Positions 55,186-63,310 are shown, counted from the stretch's first letter. The stretch is DNA of 64,000 bases from Sphingomonas sp. 35-24ZXX (GCF_000786215.1 NZ_JROG01000001.1:542023-606022), one strand, 5' to 3'. Translations and numbers: made by a program. The notes: generated from the sequence alone by a model not told the origin.

Positions 55186-56722
55186 TGTTCTTCAGGAGCG
55201 CGATGATGTTCTGGTCCGGCTTAAGGTAGCCGTCGGGTGCCAGGTGGTATTCCTGGAGACCGGTCCCGAAGCCGACGGTGTTGCCTACGTTGCCCCCGAG
55301 GACGCGGACCGCGTCGGGGGTGACCTCGACGACGATGTCGGAGTGGCTTTCGTAGTCGGCGTGGTTCTCGGCGTAGGAGAAACTGTAGTTGTGGCCCGCG
55401 CGGTTGCGCTGGATGATGTCACCTAGCGCTGGCTTCTCCTCGGTGATGCGGTAGCCCCAGAACGGCTTGTCGGTCCGACCCGTCACGCGCGCCTTGATCG
55501 CGTTGTTGACGAAGACCGAGTGGCTTGAGGCGAACCGGAAGTTCGCGTAGGCCTGTCCGGCGCGGCGCACGGCCCATGAGATGAACGCGGCCGACCAGGG
55601 GACGTCACGCCCGTCGGGATAGGTGCTTCGGCCGTCGTAGGCTTCGCCGATGGCGGCCCACATCTCGCGCACGTAGCCACAATAGGGGGCGACCTTCTCG
55701 CTGCCCTCGCCCTTTCCGAAGCGGAGCCACTCGTCGATCGACGTGCGCAGCAGAGTCTCCACCTCCGGCCGGACTGGCTTGCGGAGGTATTTGCTGAAGC
55801 AGTAGCCCTCCTGGTCCCCGGATCGGACCCGCCGCCAGCCCTTCGCGTCGGGCTCCGCGAGCGCGATGAGACGCTCGCCGATCGTGAGGTCCCGGACGAT
55901 CGCACCGTCCGGCGCGTCGCGCAGCCTCAGGCCGTCAGTGGTGACGACGAGGTCGGTCGCGACCGGCGCGCTCGGCGTCGAGAGCAGGCTGGCCGCGCCG
56001 AGCGTCGCGTCCTCGGCCTCGTCCCACACCACCATGCCCACGCCGTCGGCGCCGACCTGGAATGCACCCAGCTCCTTGCGGGGAACACGGACAACGTTGC
56101 GGTCGTAGCCGATGCCGCTGTCCGGCTCGGTCCGGTCCAGCGGAACCTGGCGCATCGCCCACCGGTTCGAGTAGAAGAACTGCTCCGTTCCCCTGAACGC
56201 GCGCGACATGGATATCCAGGGGACGTCGATCAGCTTCTCGGCGAGGAGCTTGCTGAGGGTAGCGCCGCTGCCGTAGCAGCCAATGCGGAAGTCTTTGCCG
56301 ATCGTGTCGTGAACGGCTTTGAAGTAATCGAGAATGGGGCCGTCGATCTCGCCCGTCGAATAATCCCTGTCGACCGCGAAGAGGATCGTGCTCTTCTTCC
56401 CGACGGGTTGGCCGACCGCCTTGGCGCAGACGAGCGCGCGCTGCGCGTTCTTTTTGCCAATGGCGGTCGAGAAGTTCGAGATTTCGCGGCTGCTGTCCTG
56501 GTAGATGGGCAGGATCGCGAAGCCCTCCTGCGAGAGAAACTTGGCTTCCTCCGGTGTGAGCGTCTTGGGCCTGTCGCTGCTGGCGTAGTAGCGGATGACG
56601 GTGTCGACGCCGTTGCGCTTCAGGAATTTGAGGAATGTCTTGCCTGCACTGCCGTTGAGGCGGGTGCTGGCGTCCACGGCCGACCAGCCCTTATCGTTCG
56701 AGAAGTCATCTTTGTAGCTCAC
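55172..56722 (-). CDS. DUF1906-SH3-DUF2272 cell-wall-hydrolase-like protein
   Basis: The 516-aa protein starts at GTG 56722. Residues about 15-230 form a DUF1906 (Rv2525c-like) glycoside-hydrolase-type domain: GVDTVIRYYASSDRPKTLTP, EGFAILPIYQDSS, and ILFAVDRDYS with acidic residues at 118 and 120. Residues about 257-316 are a bacterial SH3 domain (TTDGLRLRDAPDGAIVRDLT). Residues about 335-516 match DUF2272, related to CHAP/NlpC amidases, with DVPWSAAFISW; the usual nucleophile Cys position is S377. There is no signal peptide or membrane helix, as in phage endolysins that await a holin. It lies 57 bp downstream of the pYEATS gene. Wall cleavage is inferred from domains, not proven. Confidence 0.8.
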   Translation of the reverse strand: MSYKDDFSNDKGWSAVDASTRLNGSAGKTFLKFLKRNGVDTVIRYYASSDRPKTLTPEEAKFLSQEGFAILPIYQDSSREISNFSTAIGKKNAQRALVCAKAVGQPVGKKSTILFAVDRDYSTGEIDGPILDYFKAVHDTIGKDFRIGCYGSGATLSKLLAEKLIDVPWISMSRAFRGTEQFFYSNRWAMRQVPLDRTEPDSGIGYDRNVVRVPRKELGAFQVGADGVGMVVWDEAEDATLGAASLLSTPSAPVATDLVVTTDGLRLRDAPDGAIVRDLTIGERLIALAEPDAKGWRRVRSGDQEGYCFSKYLRKPVRPEVETLLRTSIDEWLRFGKGEGSEKVAPYCGYVREMWAAIGEAYDGRSTYPDGRDVPWSAAFISWAVRRAGQAYANFRFASSHSVFVNNAIKARVTGRTDKPFWGYRITEEKPALGDIIQRNRAGHNYSFSYAENHADYESHSDIVVEVTPDAVRVLGGNVGNTVGFGTGLQEYHLAPDGYLKPDQNIIALLKNRAGT

Positions 56723-56779
56723 GTCCGTTCCCCAGTTGATCGTTCCGATACCGTTCCCTCTTGGCCGACGCGAACCCGT

Positions 56780-58651
56780 TCACCTCGTCTTGATGATGCT
56801 CGGCGCGTCCTTGAGCTTTGCCAGGTCGCACTCAAGTTTGATGCCTTGGCGGGGCAGGTCGATGCCGAGCGTGAAGCCGCCCCAAGCCTGCACTGACAGC
56901 GTCGCGCGCCGATCGTTAAACATCACCTTGATCCTGCGCTGCGGGAACGAGGGATGCAGATCGAACCACGCCACGTCGCCTAGCTGGAGGTCGGCCTCAG
57001 AGTCGGCGGTGACGGTCATGAGCACCGTCACCCAGTTCCTGTTGGCTCCGGGCTTGAAGGTAGCGTCTACGCGGAAGCCAGCGACTTCCGCCTTTCGACC
57101 GTAGCGGCCCCTGTTCGGATCGTCCGTCGCCTTTCTCCCGGTGGGACCAGTCGGACTGGTTGACGACATGGTGGCGGTCGTGGGCAGAGGCGCTGTGGCC
57201 CTTCTGAACCTAGTCTTGAGCGCAAAGGCCGTCACGCCAGACCGGGGGGACCGCTCGGTCCGGTTACGGACGCCGAGCACCTTCGCTGGAGGCTTGGGCT
57301 TGGAGGTGTCCACGCCGCGGGCAAGGGTCACGCGCCCCCGCTCGATGACTCCGCTGAGCACCACGGTGGTGTCTCGGGCCCGCAGCTGGCCGCTGGGAGA
57401 CTGCATCGCGGTGAGCAGACTCTTCTCTTTGAGCGCCTTCTTGTTGCGGCTGAGCCAGGTGAAAGTGACGCCTCTGCTGCTCTGAAGCGGGGTTTCACGC
57501 CTCCAGCGCGCCAGCACAGTCGCGGCTCCCTGCGCCGCATCCGTGTCGACGCCTGAGAGGAACGACTGCAGGCTCTCGGCCATCTCGCCGAAAATCTGGT
57601 TAGCGTAGCTGTAGTACGGCGAACCACGGGCCTGGGCCCTAGCCAAGAGCCGGATGGCGTGTTCGGCAGCCGCCCTCTGGCCCACGGCGGTCCCATCCGC
57701 AGCCGAAAGGGCGTTGTGGGCCAGCACGACGTGCGCATCGTAGGCCCAGTCGACTCTTTCGCCCAGTGCCGCGGTCCATTCCCGATGCGGCGGTCCGAAA
57801 CTGTCCGGGAAGCGTATGAAGAGGAGGCCGGCGAGGAGCGCGGCCCAGGGGTCGCCGGTCTGCGGGGCGAGTAGTGCCCCCAGGCGCTCGGGGTTGAGGA
57901 TCGTTTTGCCTAGGGCGGCGGCCTCGTCAGAAGTGCCGCCCTGCAGCGCGCGCAGGAGCGCGCGTATGTGGGGTTCGGCCGGCGTCACTTGATATTCGAC
58001 GTCCGCGGTTGCGAGCGGCGATGGGACGATGCCGATCGTCGTGCCGCCCCTATACATCGGCAGCAACTGCCTCTCGATCTTCAGTCCCTCGATCGACGTG
58101 GTCATTCGGACGCGCCGGCCCGACCACGGGTCCCACCCATCGCCAGACTCCACCTTGATCGATACGCGATCGCCGACCATGTCGTAGCGGTAGGTTCCGG
58201 TGAACGGCCCGAAGGATTCGCGTCGGCCCTCCGCCTCCTGGGAGATGCCAACGGAAATGCGCTTGCGTGTGGCGTCAATCTGGACGGGGGTGATCTCCGA
58301 GCCGAGCGGGGCCACCTTCCGCGGCTGCGACTGGAAGAAGGTGCGGAGTGCGGCTTCCTCGTCGTCCACTCCAAGGAAGCTCGGCCCGGAGCCGCTCGCC
58401 ATCAGTGCGGAGAACGAAGGGAGGGTCACGTTGTTTGCCTGTCCCTCCTTGACCTGGAATATGACCGACTGCGGCGGGACTCCCGCCGGGGCGATCTCGA
58501 CCGTGTAGTAGCCTGGCTCCGCTGCCTGTGTGGGCATGGTCAGGTCGCCTGGCGTCGCCACCCAGTCATGCACGAGCCCCGCCTGGTTGCTGATCCGCAC
58601 CCTGCCCACGGAGAGGTCGGGCGGCGCTACGAATTTCAGGCTCGTGCTCAT
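56780..58651 (-). CDS. pYEATS-domain protein of the gasdermin cluster
   Basis: The true start is ATG 58651 (MSTSLKFVAPPDLSVGRVRI), overlapping the caspase stop by 4 nt; the open frame above it is read-through. 623 aa. The N-terminal 85 residues form a beta-sandwich-like domain. The middle is helical (residues about 230-430). A low-complexity Ser/Thr/Pro/Arg linker follows. The last 110 residues match prokaryotic YEATS-type domains: DVAWFDLHPSFPQRRIKVMF, then SVQAWGGFTLGIDL. pYEATS domains are described in bacterial conflict systems with caspase-like and other proteases, where they may bind a modified or partner protein. Confidence 0.75.
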   Translation of the reverse strand: MSTSLKFVAPPDLSVGRVRISNQAGLVHDWVATPGDLTMPTQAAEPGYYTVEIAPAGVPPQSVIFQVKEGQANNVTLPSFSALMASGSGPSFLGVDDEEAALRTFFQSQPRKVAPLGSEITPVQIDATRKRISVGISQEAEGRRESFGPFTGTYRYDMVGDRVSIKVESGDGWDPWSGRRVRMTTSIEGLKIERQLLPMYRGGTTIGIVPSPLATADVEYQVTPAEPHIRALLRALQGGTSDEAAALGKTILNPERLGALLAPQTGDPWAALLAGLLFIRFPDSFGPPHREWTAALGERVDWAYDAHVVLAHNALSAADGTAVGQRAAAEHAIRLLARAQARGSPYYSYANQIFGEMAESLQSFLSGVDTDAAQGAATVLARWRRETPLQSSRGVTFTWLSRNKKALKEKSLLTAMQSPSGQLRARDTTVVLSGVIERGRVTLARGVDTSKPKPPAKVLGVRNRTERSPRSGVTAFALKTRFRRATAPLPTTATMSSTSPTGPTGRKATDDPNRGRYGRKAEVAGFRVDATFKPGANRNWVTVLMTVTADSEADLQLGDVAWFDLHPSFPQRRIKVMFNDRRATLSVQAWGGFTLGIDLPRQGIKLECDLAKLKDAPSIIKTR

Positions 58652-59832
58652 TGGACGTTCACTCGGTGGTCGAACTGGGGCTGGATCGGAAAGAAGCGAC
58701 TTGAGAAGAACTCGGCGTCCGTCATCGCCAAGGCGTACAGCGGATCGGCGCCTCCCTTTACCGACGTCAGCCATGCGCCGGCGGCCCTGTCCGGCTTGCT
58801 TAAGATCCACGGCGGGTTGCGGTCGTCGCGGTCGCTGACGTGCAGGTCGAAGCGCGTGACCGCGTCGTCCGGGTTTGTCATGATCAGGACCGGCAGGTCC
58901 GGGTCGGGCCGGTTCACAATCGGGTAGACCTCGCTTTGGGTGAGCACCGGGGACGGCTCGAATGGCAGGTCGTCCCAGAGCGGGTAGTAGATCCGCCGCA
59001 GCGTCTTCAAGTCGTTGATCAGCTCGCTGGGATAGACGGTCCATATGCCGTTCCGAAGTCTGGCGGAGGATCCGTCCAGGCCCTTGATTACGGTCTGTGT
59101 GAATCGCCCGAGCTTCACCCCGGTCGTTGGATCGGCGCCCTCGTAAGCGAGGAGCGCGTCCGGGGCGGCGCGGAGCAGCAGGACTTTGTCGCGGGCAGGT
59201 TGGAATGGGGAGGGCGGCGGGAAGAACCGAGTCTCTAGCGCATCGCCGAACTCGAAGTTCGCCAGGAACTCGCTGCACGTGTCCGAGAACATAAATGCGG
59301 ATCGCAGCGTCGTCATCCTGCGCAGCGCCTGGGCGAGCTTTCCTACATTGAGGTGCGACCAGGGGTTCACCTCGTCTCCGTTGAGGTCCTCGAGGAATAG
59401 GACCGGCAGCGCTGTGTGCGCGGCACCGTGTCCGCAGCAGTAGAACAGCGCGACGTCGCCGGCGCGCTTGCGCAGCCTGTTGAACCACGCCCGCCCGGCG
59501 AGCTTGACGTTCGCCTCCGTGGCGGCGTCGATCTGTTGCCCAGGCGCCCAGGGATGCCGGTTGGCGCCGCCCGGCGGATCGGAGATCAGGACGTCTAGGC
59601 TGCCGAGCCTCGCGGTCAGCGAGTCCTGGTTTTGCAGGAGCCACTCGCTCATGAGCTTCGCGCTGTCCGCCGCGCTGGCTAGGTTCGGGACGTTCGCGAG
59701 GTCAGGGAGGCCGCCCCACTGCGGTTGCCGGTGCGGATAGTCGCCGACGCCGATCACGAAGGCGTGGGTGGCCGACTCTTCCGCCAGCTCGCGTTCGAAC
59801 AGAAGCGTTCGGACTGGTGGCTGCAACGCCAT
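58648..59832 (-). CDS. Caspase-like (C14) protease
   Basis: The 394-aa protein starts at ATG 59832, sharing one base with the upstream stop (TGATG). It has the caspase-hemoglobinase fold: HAFVIGVGDYP, NVPNLASAADSAKLMSEWL, catalytic H135 in LFYCCGHGA, and catalytic C186 in FMFSDTCSEF. After the protease domain, residues about 300-394 form an unassigned domain (YPIVNRPDPDLPVLIMTNPD). In bacterial gasdermin loci such proteases cut an inhibitory C-terminal peptide from the gasdermin, and this gene lies two genes downstream of one. Specificity cannot be read from the sequence. Confidence 0.85.
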   Translation of the reverse strand: MALQPPVRTLLFERELAEESATHAFVIGVGDYPHRQPQWGGLPDLANVPNLASAADSAKLMSEWLLQNQDSLTARLGSLDVLISDPPGGANRHPWAPGQQIDAATEANVKLAGRAWFNRLRKRAGDVALFYCCGHGAAHTALPVLFLEDLNGDEVNPWSHLNVGKLAQALRRMTTLRSAFMFSDTCSEFLANFEFGDALETRFFPPPSPFQPARDKVLLLRAAPDALLAYEGADPTTGVKLGRFTQTVIKGLDGSSARLRNGIWTVYPSELINDLKTLRRIYYPLWDDLPFEPSPVLTQSEVYPIVNRPDPDLPVLIMTNPDDAVTRFDLHVSDRDDRNPPWILSKPDRAAGAWLTSVKGGADPLYALAMTDAEFFSSRFFPIQPQFDHRVNVQ

Positions 59833-60953
59833 CAGATGACGCTCAGATCTGCCAGCCGCCGCCTGAAGCGGGCGTGGAACTGGGGCCTGCTGAAGTACGT
59901 GGTGTGCGCCGACGCGAGGCCGGTCACGCTGTCGAACGCGAGGTCGTCGACGCCGGAGTAGAGCGCATCGGCGCGGAACGCCAGGGGATCGATCGGATCG
60001 AAGACGTTGAACCATGCACCGACGCAGGCAGGGCGAGGCGTTTTCCCATCCGGCCCCGCAGAGCCGGAAAGCACTCCCACGGCCTTGAAAAGGCCCGGCT
60101 GCGAGCCGACCGTGAAAAGGGCCGCGATCTGCAAATCGGCTGGAAGACCCGATGCAGCGAGGTCCTGCAGCATGTCCGAGAGGATCACGCCGCCCATGCT
60201 GTGGGCGACCACCACGACGGGCCCCTTTCCGGACAAGGACGCCTCGTGCGCTTGGACGAGGTCTGTCCTGACAACCTCTTGGATGCGGTCGCGCAGTCTG
60301 CCCTGCTGAAGGTAGGCGAACACGTCGCCGAGAAACATGCCGACCGCCGGACTGATGAAGTCGCGCACGGTGCCGAAGGCCACGGTCGAGGCCGTGTTGC
60401 GGATCCGTCCGCTGACCACGGAGACCGCGTTGGCGAGCCTGCTGCCTATGCCGAAGCTGTTCGCGCCGAGATCGCCGAGGCTGCGAGCTAAGTCGGCGTC
60501 AGTGGCGGCCGCCCCGACGCGGGCCGGCGCATCGTCGCTCTCGATCGCCCGGGCAGCGAGGCGGAACGCGGCCAGATCCTCCGCGGTGAGCTCTACGCCG
60601 GCGCTGTCCGCAGTCCCGACCGCCTGCGCGAAGACGGCGTCGATCGCGACGGTCGGGTTCTGGCGAGCGACCGCCGCGAGGTCGGCACCGCCCGGCCCGG
60701 GCGCTCCGCCGAGACCGCCTGTCTGGCCATCGCCGACGGGAGCCCCGATCGAGAAGCTGCGCACGCCCTCGTCGGTGCCAAAGACTTTCGGATTGATGCT
60801 TGGTACGAGATCGCCCCAGAGCGGGCTGAGTATGGTCACCTCGCGCCCCTCGAATGCGACCTTTCGGAAGAGCGCGTCCCGATTGGCGAGGCCTTGCGCG
60901 TAGCCGGGGCCCGAGCGCGTAGCCACGCCGTGGACGAATACAAGCTGCACCAT
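59832..60953 (-). CDS. Alpha/beta hydrolase (lipase/esterase-like)
   Basis: The 373-aa protein starts at ATG 60953 after GGGGGGATAGAC. Opening VQLVFVHGVATRSG supplies the oxyanion-hole strand, and S252 in VVVVAHSMGGV is the nucleophile elbow. An acidic residue in FDPIDPLAF and a C-terminal His (HTTYFSRPQFHARF) can complete the triad. Between strand and nucleophile lies a long Ala/Gly/Asp-rich insertion (about residues 70-200) unusual for the fold. It sits 40 bp after the gasdermin and abuts the caspase. A phospholipase- or depalmitoylase-like role on the membrane is possible; alternatively it serves as a second protease. Confidence 0.75.
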   Translation of the reverse strand: MVQLVFVHGVATRSGPGYAQGLANRDALFRKVAFEGREVTILSPLWGDLVPSINPKVFGTDEGVRSFSIGAPVGDGQTGGLGGAPGPGGADLAAVARQNPTVAIDAVFAQAVGTADSAGVELTAEDLAAFRLAARAIESDDAPARVGAAATDADLARSLGDLGANSFGIGSRLANAVSVVSGRIRNTASTVAFGTVRDFISPAVGMFLGDVFAYLQQGRLRDRIQEVVRTDLVQAHEASLSGKGPVVVVAHSMGGVILSDMLQDLAASGLPADLQIAALFTVGSQPGLFKAVGVLSGSAGPDGKTPRPACVGAWFNVFDPIDPLAFRADALYSGVDDLAFDSVTGLASAHTTYFSRPQFHARFRRRLADLSVI

Positions 60954-60993
60954 GTCTATCCCCCCGTTCCCGTTGTCATACGGCCTTCGACGG

Positions 60994-61818
60994 TCATGCC
61001 TTGCCGAGTACTTCCCCGTCGACGCGCTCGAGGCGCTGCATCGCGCCGTCGAAGTCGGCAGTTACCAAGGCGGGACCGCCGATCCCGAAGCTGACGGTTC
61101 CGGCCTTCACTGGACGGAACACGAGATCGATCTCGCCGTCGTCGCCCCTGTCGCCGGCGGATAGCTCGATCGCCACGAAGCCAAACGCGAGGTCGTCGGG
61201 TCCCTCGTAGACAACCGTGTTCGTGGAGGCCGCGTCGGACCCGACCTTCAGCGAACCTCCGACGAGCTCTTGGATCACGGGGACGTCGAGGGCGATCCTG
61301 CTGTTGTCCGCCCGGTATGCGGTCACGCCTATCTTCCGCGCGGTCACGATCTCGGTGATGACATAGAGCTTGCCGGGTCCGAAGAGGTACTTCTTCAGGA
61401 TCGGGTGGGACCATCGGACCCTGGCGGCAGCGAGGTAGTCGCCGATCTCGATGGTGTTGGCGCGGTGCCGTGTGACGTCGGTGTATGAGAACTCGATCTT
61501 CTCCGATTTCTCGTAGGTCGCAGAGAGGTTGAGCTTGCCGCCCATGGCTCCCAGGATGTTGCCCAAAATTCCGATGCCGAGCTCGATCGGAAGCTTGCTG
61601 CTCCGCTGCCCGTTGATATTGGCCGCGACGCCCTGCGTAATGGAGGGCAGGGCGCGGGCCTGAGGCTCTGTGAGTTGGTCTAGCGTCCCGATGATGCCGC
61701 GCGCGTCCTTGAATTCCCCTAAGAGCTCCAGCGGCTTGAGGTCCGCGGTGGGATGCAGAACGACGTTGAGATTCAACGACTTGAGGTAGTTCACAGACTT
61801 GTCAGTACAGATACCCAC
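60994..61818 (-). CDS. Bacterial gasdermin (bGSDM) candidate
   Basis: The 274-aa protein starts at GTG 61818 after AGGAAGGGGACGTC. The opening, M-G-I-C4 followed by NYLKSLNLNVVLHPTADLKP, then LELLGEF and GIIGTLDQL, follows the pattern of bacterial gasdermins. These carry an N-terminal palmitoylated Cys (here C4) and a PL-L motif before a long beta sheet. IGILGNILGAMGG is a hydrophobic turn suited to membrane insertion. The length matches bGSDMs, and the last roughly 20 residues (DGAMQRLERVDGEVLGKA) could be the autoinhibitory peptide. It heads the cluster with a caspase two genes away. Cleavage would free an inner-membrane pore. Identification is by pattern, not alignment. Confidence 0.7.
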   Translation of the reverse strand: MGICTDKSVNYLKSLNLNVVLHPTADLKPLELLGEFKDARGIIGTLDQLTEPQARALPSITQGVAANINGQRSSKLPIELGIGILGNILGAMGGKLNLSATYEKSEKIEFSYTDVTRHRANTIEIGDYLAAARVRWSHPILKKYLFGPGKLYVITEIVTARKIGVTAYRADNSRIALDVPVIQELVGGSLKVGSDAASTNTVVYEGPDDLAFGFVAIELSAGDRGDDGEIDLVFRPVKAGTVSFGIGGPALVTADFDGAMQRLERVDGEVLGKA

Positions 61819-62163
61819 GACGTCCCCTTCCTGTGATGCGACAATGTATACGTCGTCGGATTCACTGTCGCGAATGCCCCAAGGCCGAGTAAGCCGATTG
61901 AGGACGAAATATCCGTTATGGATCTATTTTGTGAAATGCGGCCTTATACGAAAGAATAGGCACGTTTGCAGGATTCGGGCAATAGGGAATATCATACTCA
62001 CTCGATCACATGAAGAAGAGGCCGTGACATCTTTGAGAGGAACTTGAACCGCCATAAAAGGGGAGTATTCGCCGATGATTTGTTTGCTCAAGATAGCAAG
62101 ATAGGTGGGAGAGATCTGCGGTTTCACGGCAGGTTAGGCGACGTGAGCAATTTTTGAGCAATA
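61819..62163. other. AT-rich upstream region of the gasdermin cluster
   Basis: About 345 bp, visibly AT-richer than the cluster, presumably holding its promoter. TATACAT on the minus strand near 61845 is a possible -10 box, but no good -35 is seen. No gene recognised. Confidence 0.5.
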
Positions 62164-62418
62164 TCAGGCGGTTGCGATATGGGCCATGGATAGGAAGCTC
62201 TCCGCGAGTTGGTCATATAAAATGGCGATGGCTCGATTGATGTTGAGGCGCCCGAAGAAGCGCTCGATCCGGCTGCGCTACTTGTCGAGCTCGCGGTCGT
62301 GGCCAATCTTCACCCGGCGGTTTGAACGCCCTGATATGACAGCGTGTATGCTGCGCTCGGCGTGATCGGCACGGATATCATCGGCGTTGTATCCCTTGTC
62401 GGCCAAGAGTGCCTTGGG
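62164..62418 (-). pseudogene. Broken IS5-type transposase fragment
   Basis: The minus frame reads KALLADKGYNADDIRADHAE, then RELDK followed by an internal TAG stop, then RSRIERFFGRLNINRAIAIL and YDQLAESFLSMAHIATA before a natural stop. This is the C-terminal part of an IS5-type DDE transposase (last catalytic Glu in RIERFFGRL). The N-terminal two thirds are missing and the frame is interrupted, so it is dead. Confidence 0.85.
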
Positions 62419-62662
62419 GGCATCCGACCGCGCTCAGTCTAGGCTAGGCTTTCAAGACAACGTCAATGTCCGACCGATTCTAGCTATGGCAGACGTGCGC
62501 AGCGGCTGACTTTAGTGACCGGATTTGGGTCGGTTGCAGTCACAGCTCAGATCGGGTCGCGAATGGCGGCTTTGGCCCGCTTCTGAAAAATTCCTGCCAT
62601 TCAGAGATCGACCCCATTGAGGACATCTAGCCACACGAGGCGATAATGGTAATGTCTGCAGA
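62419..62662. other. Gap before the SUKH-3 gene with repeat fragment
   Basis: No gene seen. The stretch around 62560-62625 (GCTTCTGAAAAATTCCTGCC onward to GATCGACCCCATTGAGGACA) matches tail blocks of the dispersed repeat, so the SUKH-3 gene is bracketed by repeat sequence on both sides. Confidence 0.5.
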
Positions 62663-63166
62663 ATGTCGCTTGTTCCGCTTAATCTACAAAACAGGCTAGA
62701 GGAATCCGGCTGGTATCGCGGGCGGCGTGTTGCAGTCGATAATCGAGTGGCAGTCTCGCACCCGGCATTTCTTGTGCTCGCCGAGCTTAGCGGGCTTCAG
62801 CTATATCGCTTCAACGATAGTCATGAGGTTTGCGAGATCGATTTCCAGTTCATCTCGGAGAAGCTGGATGAAACCGAGCGTTGGGAAGCTGAACTAGGCA
62901 CCGAATTGATTGGGTTTGCTGAGCATCATAACGGTCACGGCGAGTTGCTGATAAGCGCCACCGGTCATGTGTTTGGCGGCGGGTTAATCGGTCCGGGGTT
63001 CTGGTTCGTTGGTAGCACGTTCCAAGAGGCACTAGTGAACCTCATAACCGGCGTCCCCTTCCGTCCAATGCTTTTGGAAACTGACACTTCTGTTTCGCTT
63101 TATGGCCGCACATACACGCGTGCCGACCCCGAGGTATTGCACGCAACGTCACCGGAACTGCGTTGA
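62663..63166 (+). CDS. SUKH-3 domain protein, probable immunity protein
   Basis: The 167-aa protein fits the SUKH-3 pattern: LEESGWYRGRRVAVDNRVAV, HPAFLVLAELSGLQLYRFND, then GFAEHHNGHGELLISATGHV and GGLIGPGFWFVGSTFQEALV. SUKH superfamily proteins neutralise contact-dependent or polymorphic toxins. No toxin gene is adjacent, so it would be an orphan. Base composition is below the regional GC, and repeat copies lie 7 nt after its stop and upstream of it. Confidence 0.7.
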   Translation: MSLVPLNLQNRLEESGWYRGRRVAVDNRVAVSHPAFLVLAELSGLQLYRFNDSHEVCEIDFQFISEKLDETERWEAELGTELIGFAEHHNGHGELLISATGHVFGGGLIGPGFWFVGSTFQEALVNLITGVPFRPMLLETDTSVSLYGRTYTRADPEVLHATSPELR

Positions 63167-63173
63167 CGGCGAC

Positions 63174-63298
63174 GGCAGCTTCCCACCCAGTTGCAGCCAT
63201 GGGATGACCTGCGAAGTCTCCCTGAAAGCTGACATGCGGCTTCAGCCATTTCGTGGCCGGGACCTGCCATTCAACAACCGGCCCAATTGCCGTCATCG
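63174..63298 (+). repeat. Dispersed cassette-bounding repeat, copy D
   Basis: Begins GGCAGCTTCCCACCCAGTTG 7 nt after the SUKH-3 stop and continues with CATGGGATGACCTGCGAAG, CTGAAAGCTGACATGCGGC, TTCAGCCATTTCGTGGCC and CCTGCCATTCAACAACCGGC, closely matching copy C. Confidence 0.75.
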
Positions 63299-63310
63299 CC
63301 GAACCTATAT

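Noticed and set aside
56780..59644. 954-codon frame suggesting a single large protein
   Set aside because: The part above 58651 overlaps the caspase in another frame and is low-complexity; the ATG at 58651 coincides with the caspase stop, as in coupled genes.
49289..63298. Classical integron with attC sites
   Set aside because: No integron integrase is seen and the repeats do not show the usual RYYYAAC/GTTRRRY ends, so I only call them dispersed cassette-bounding repeats.
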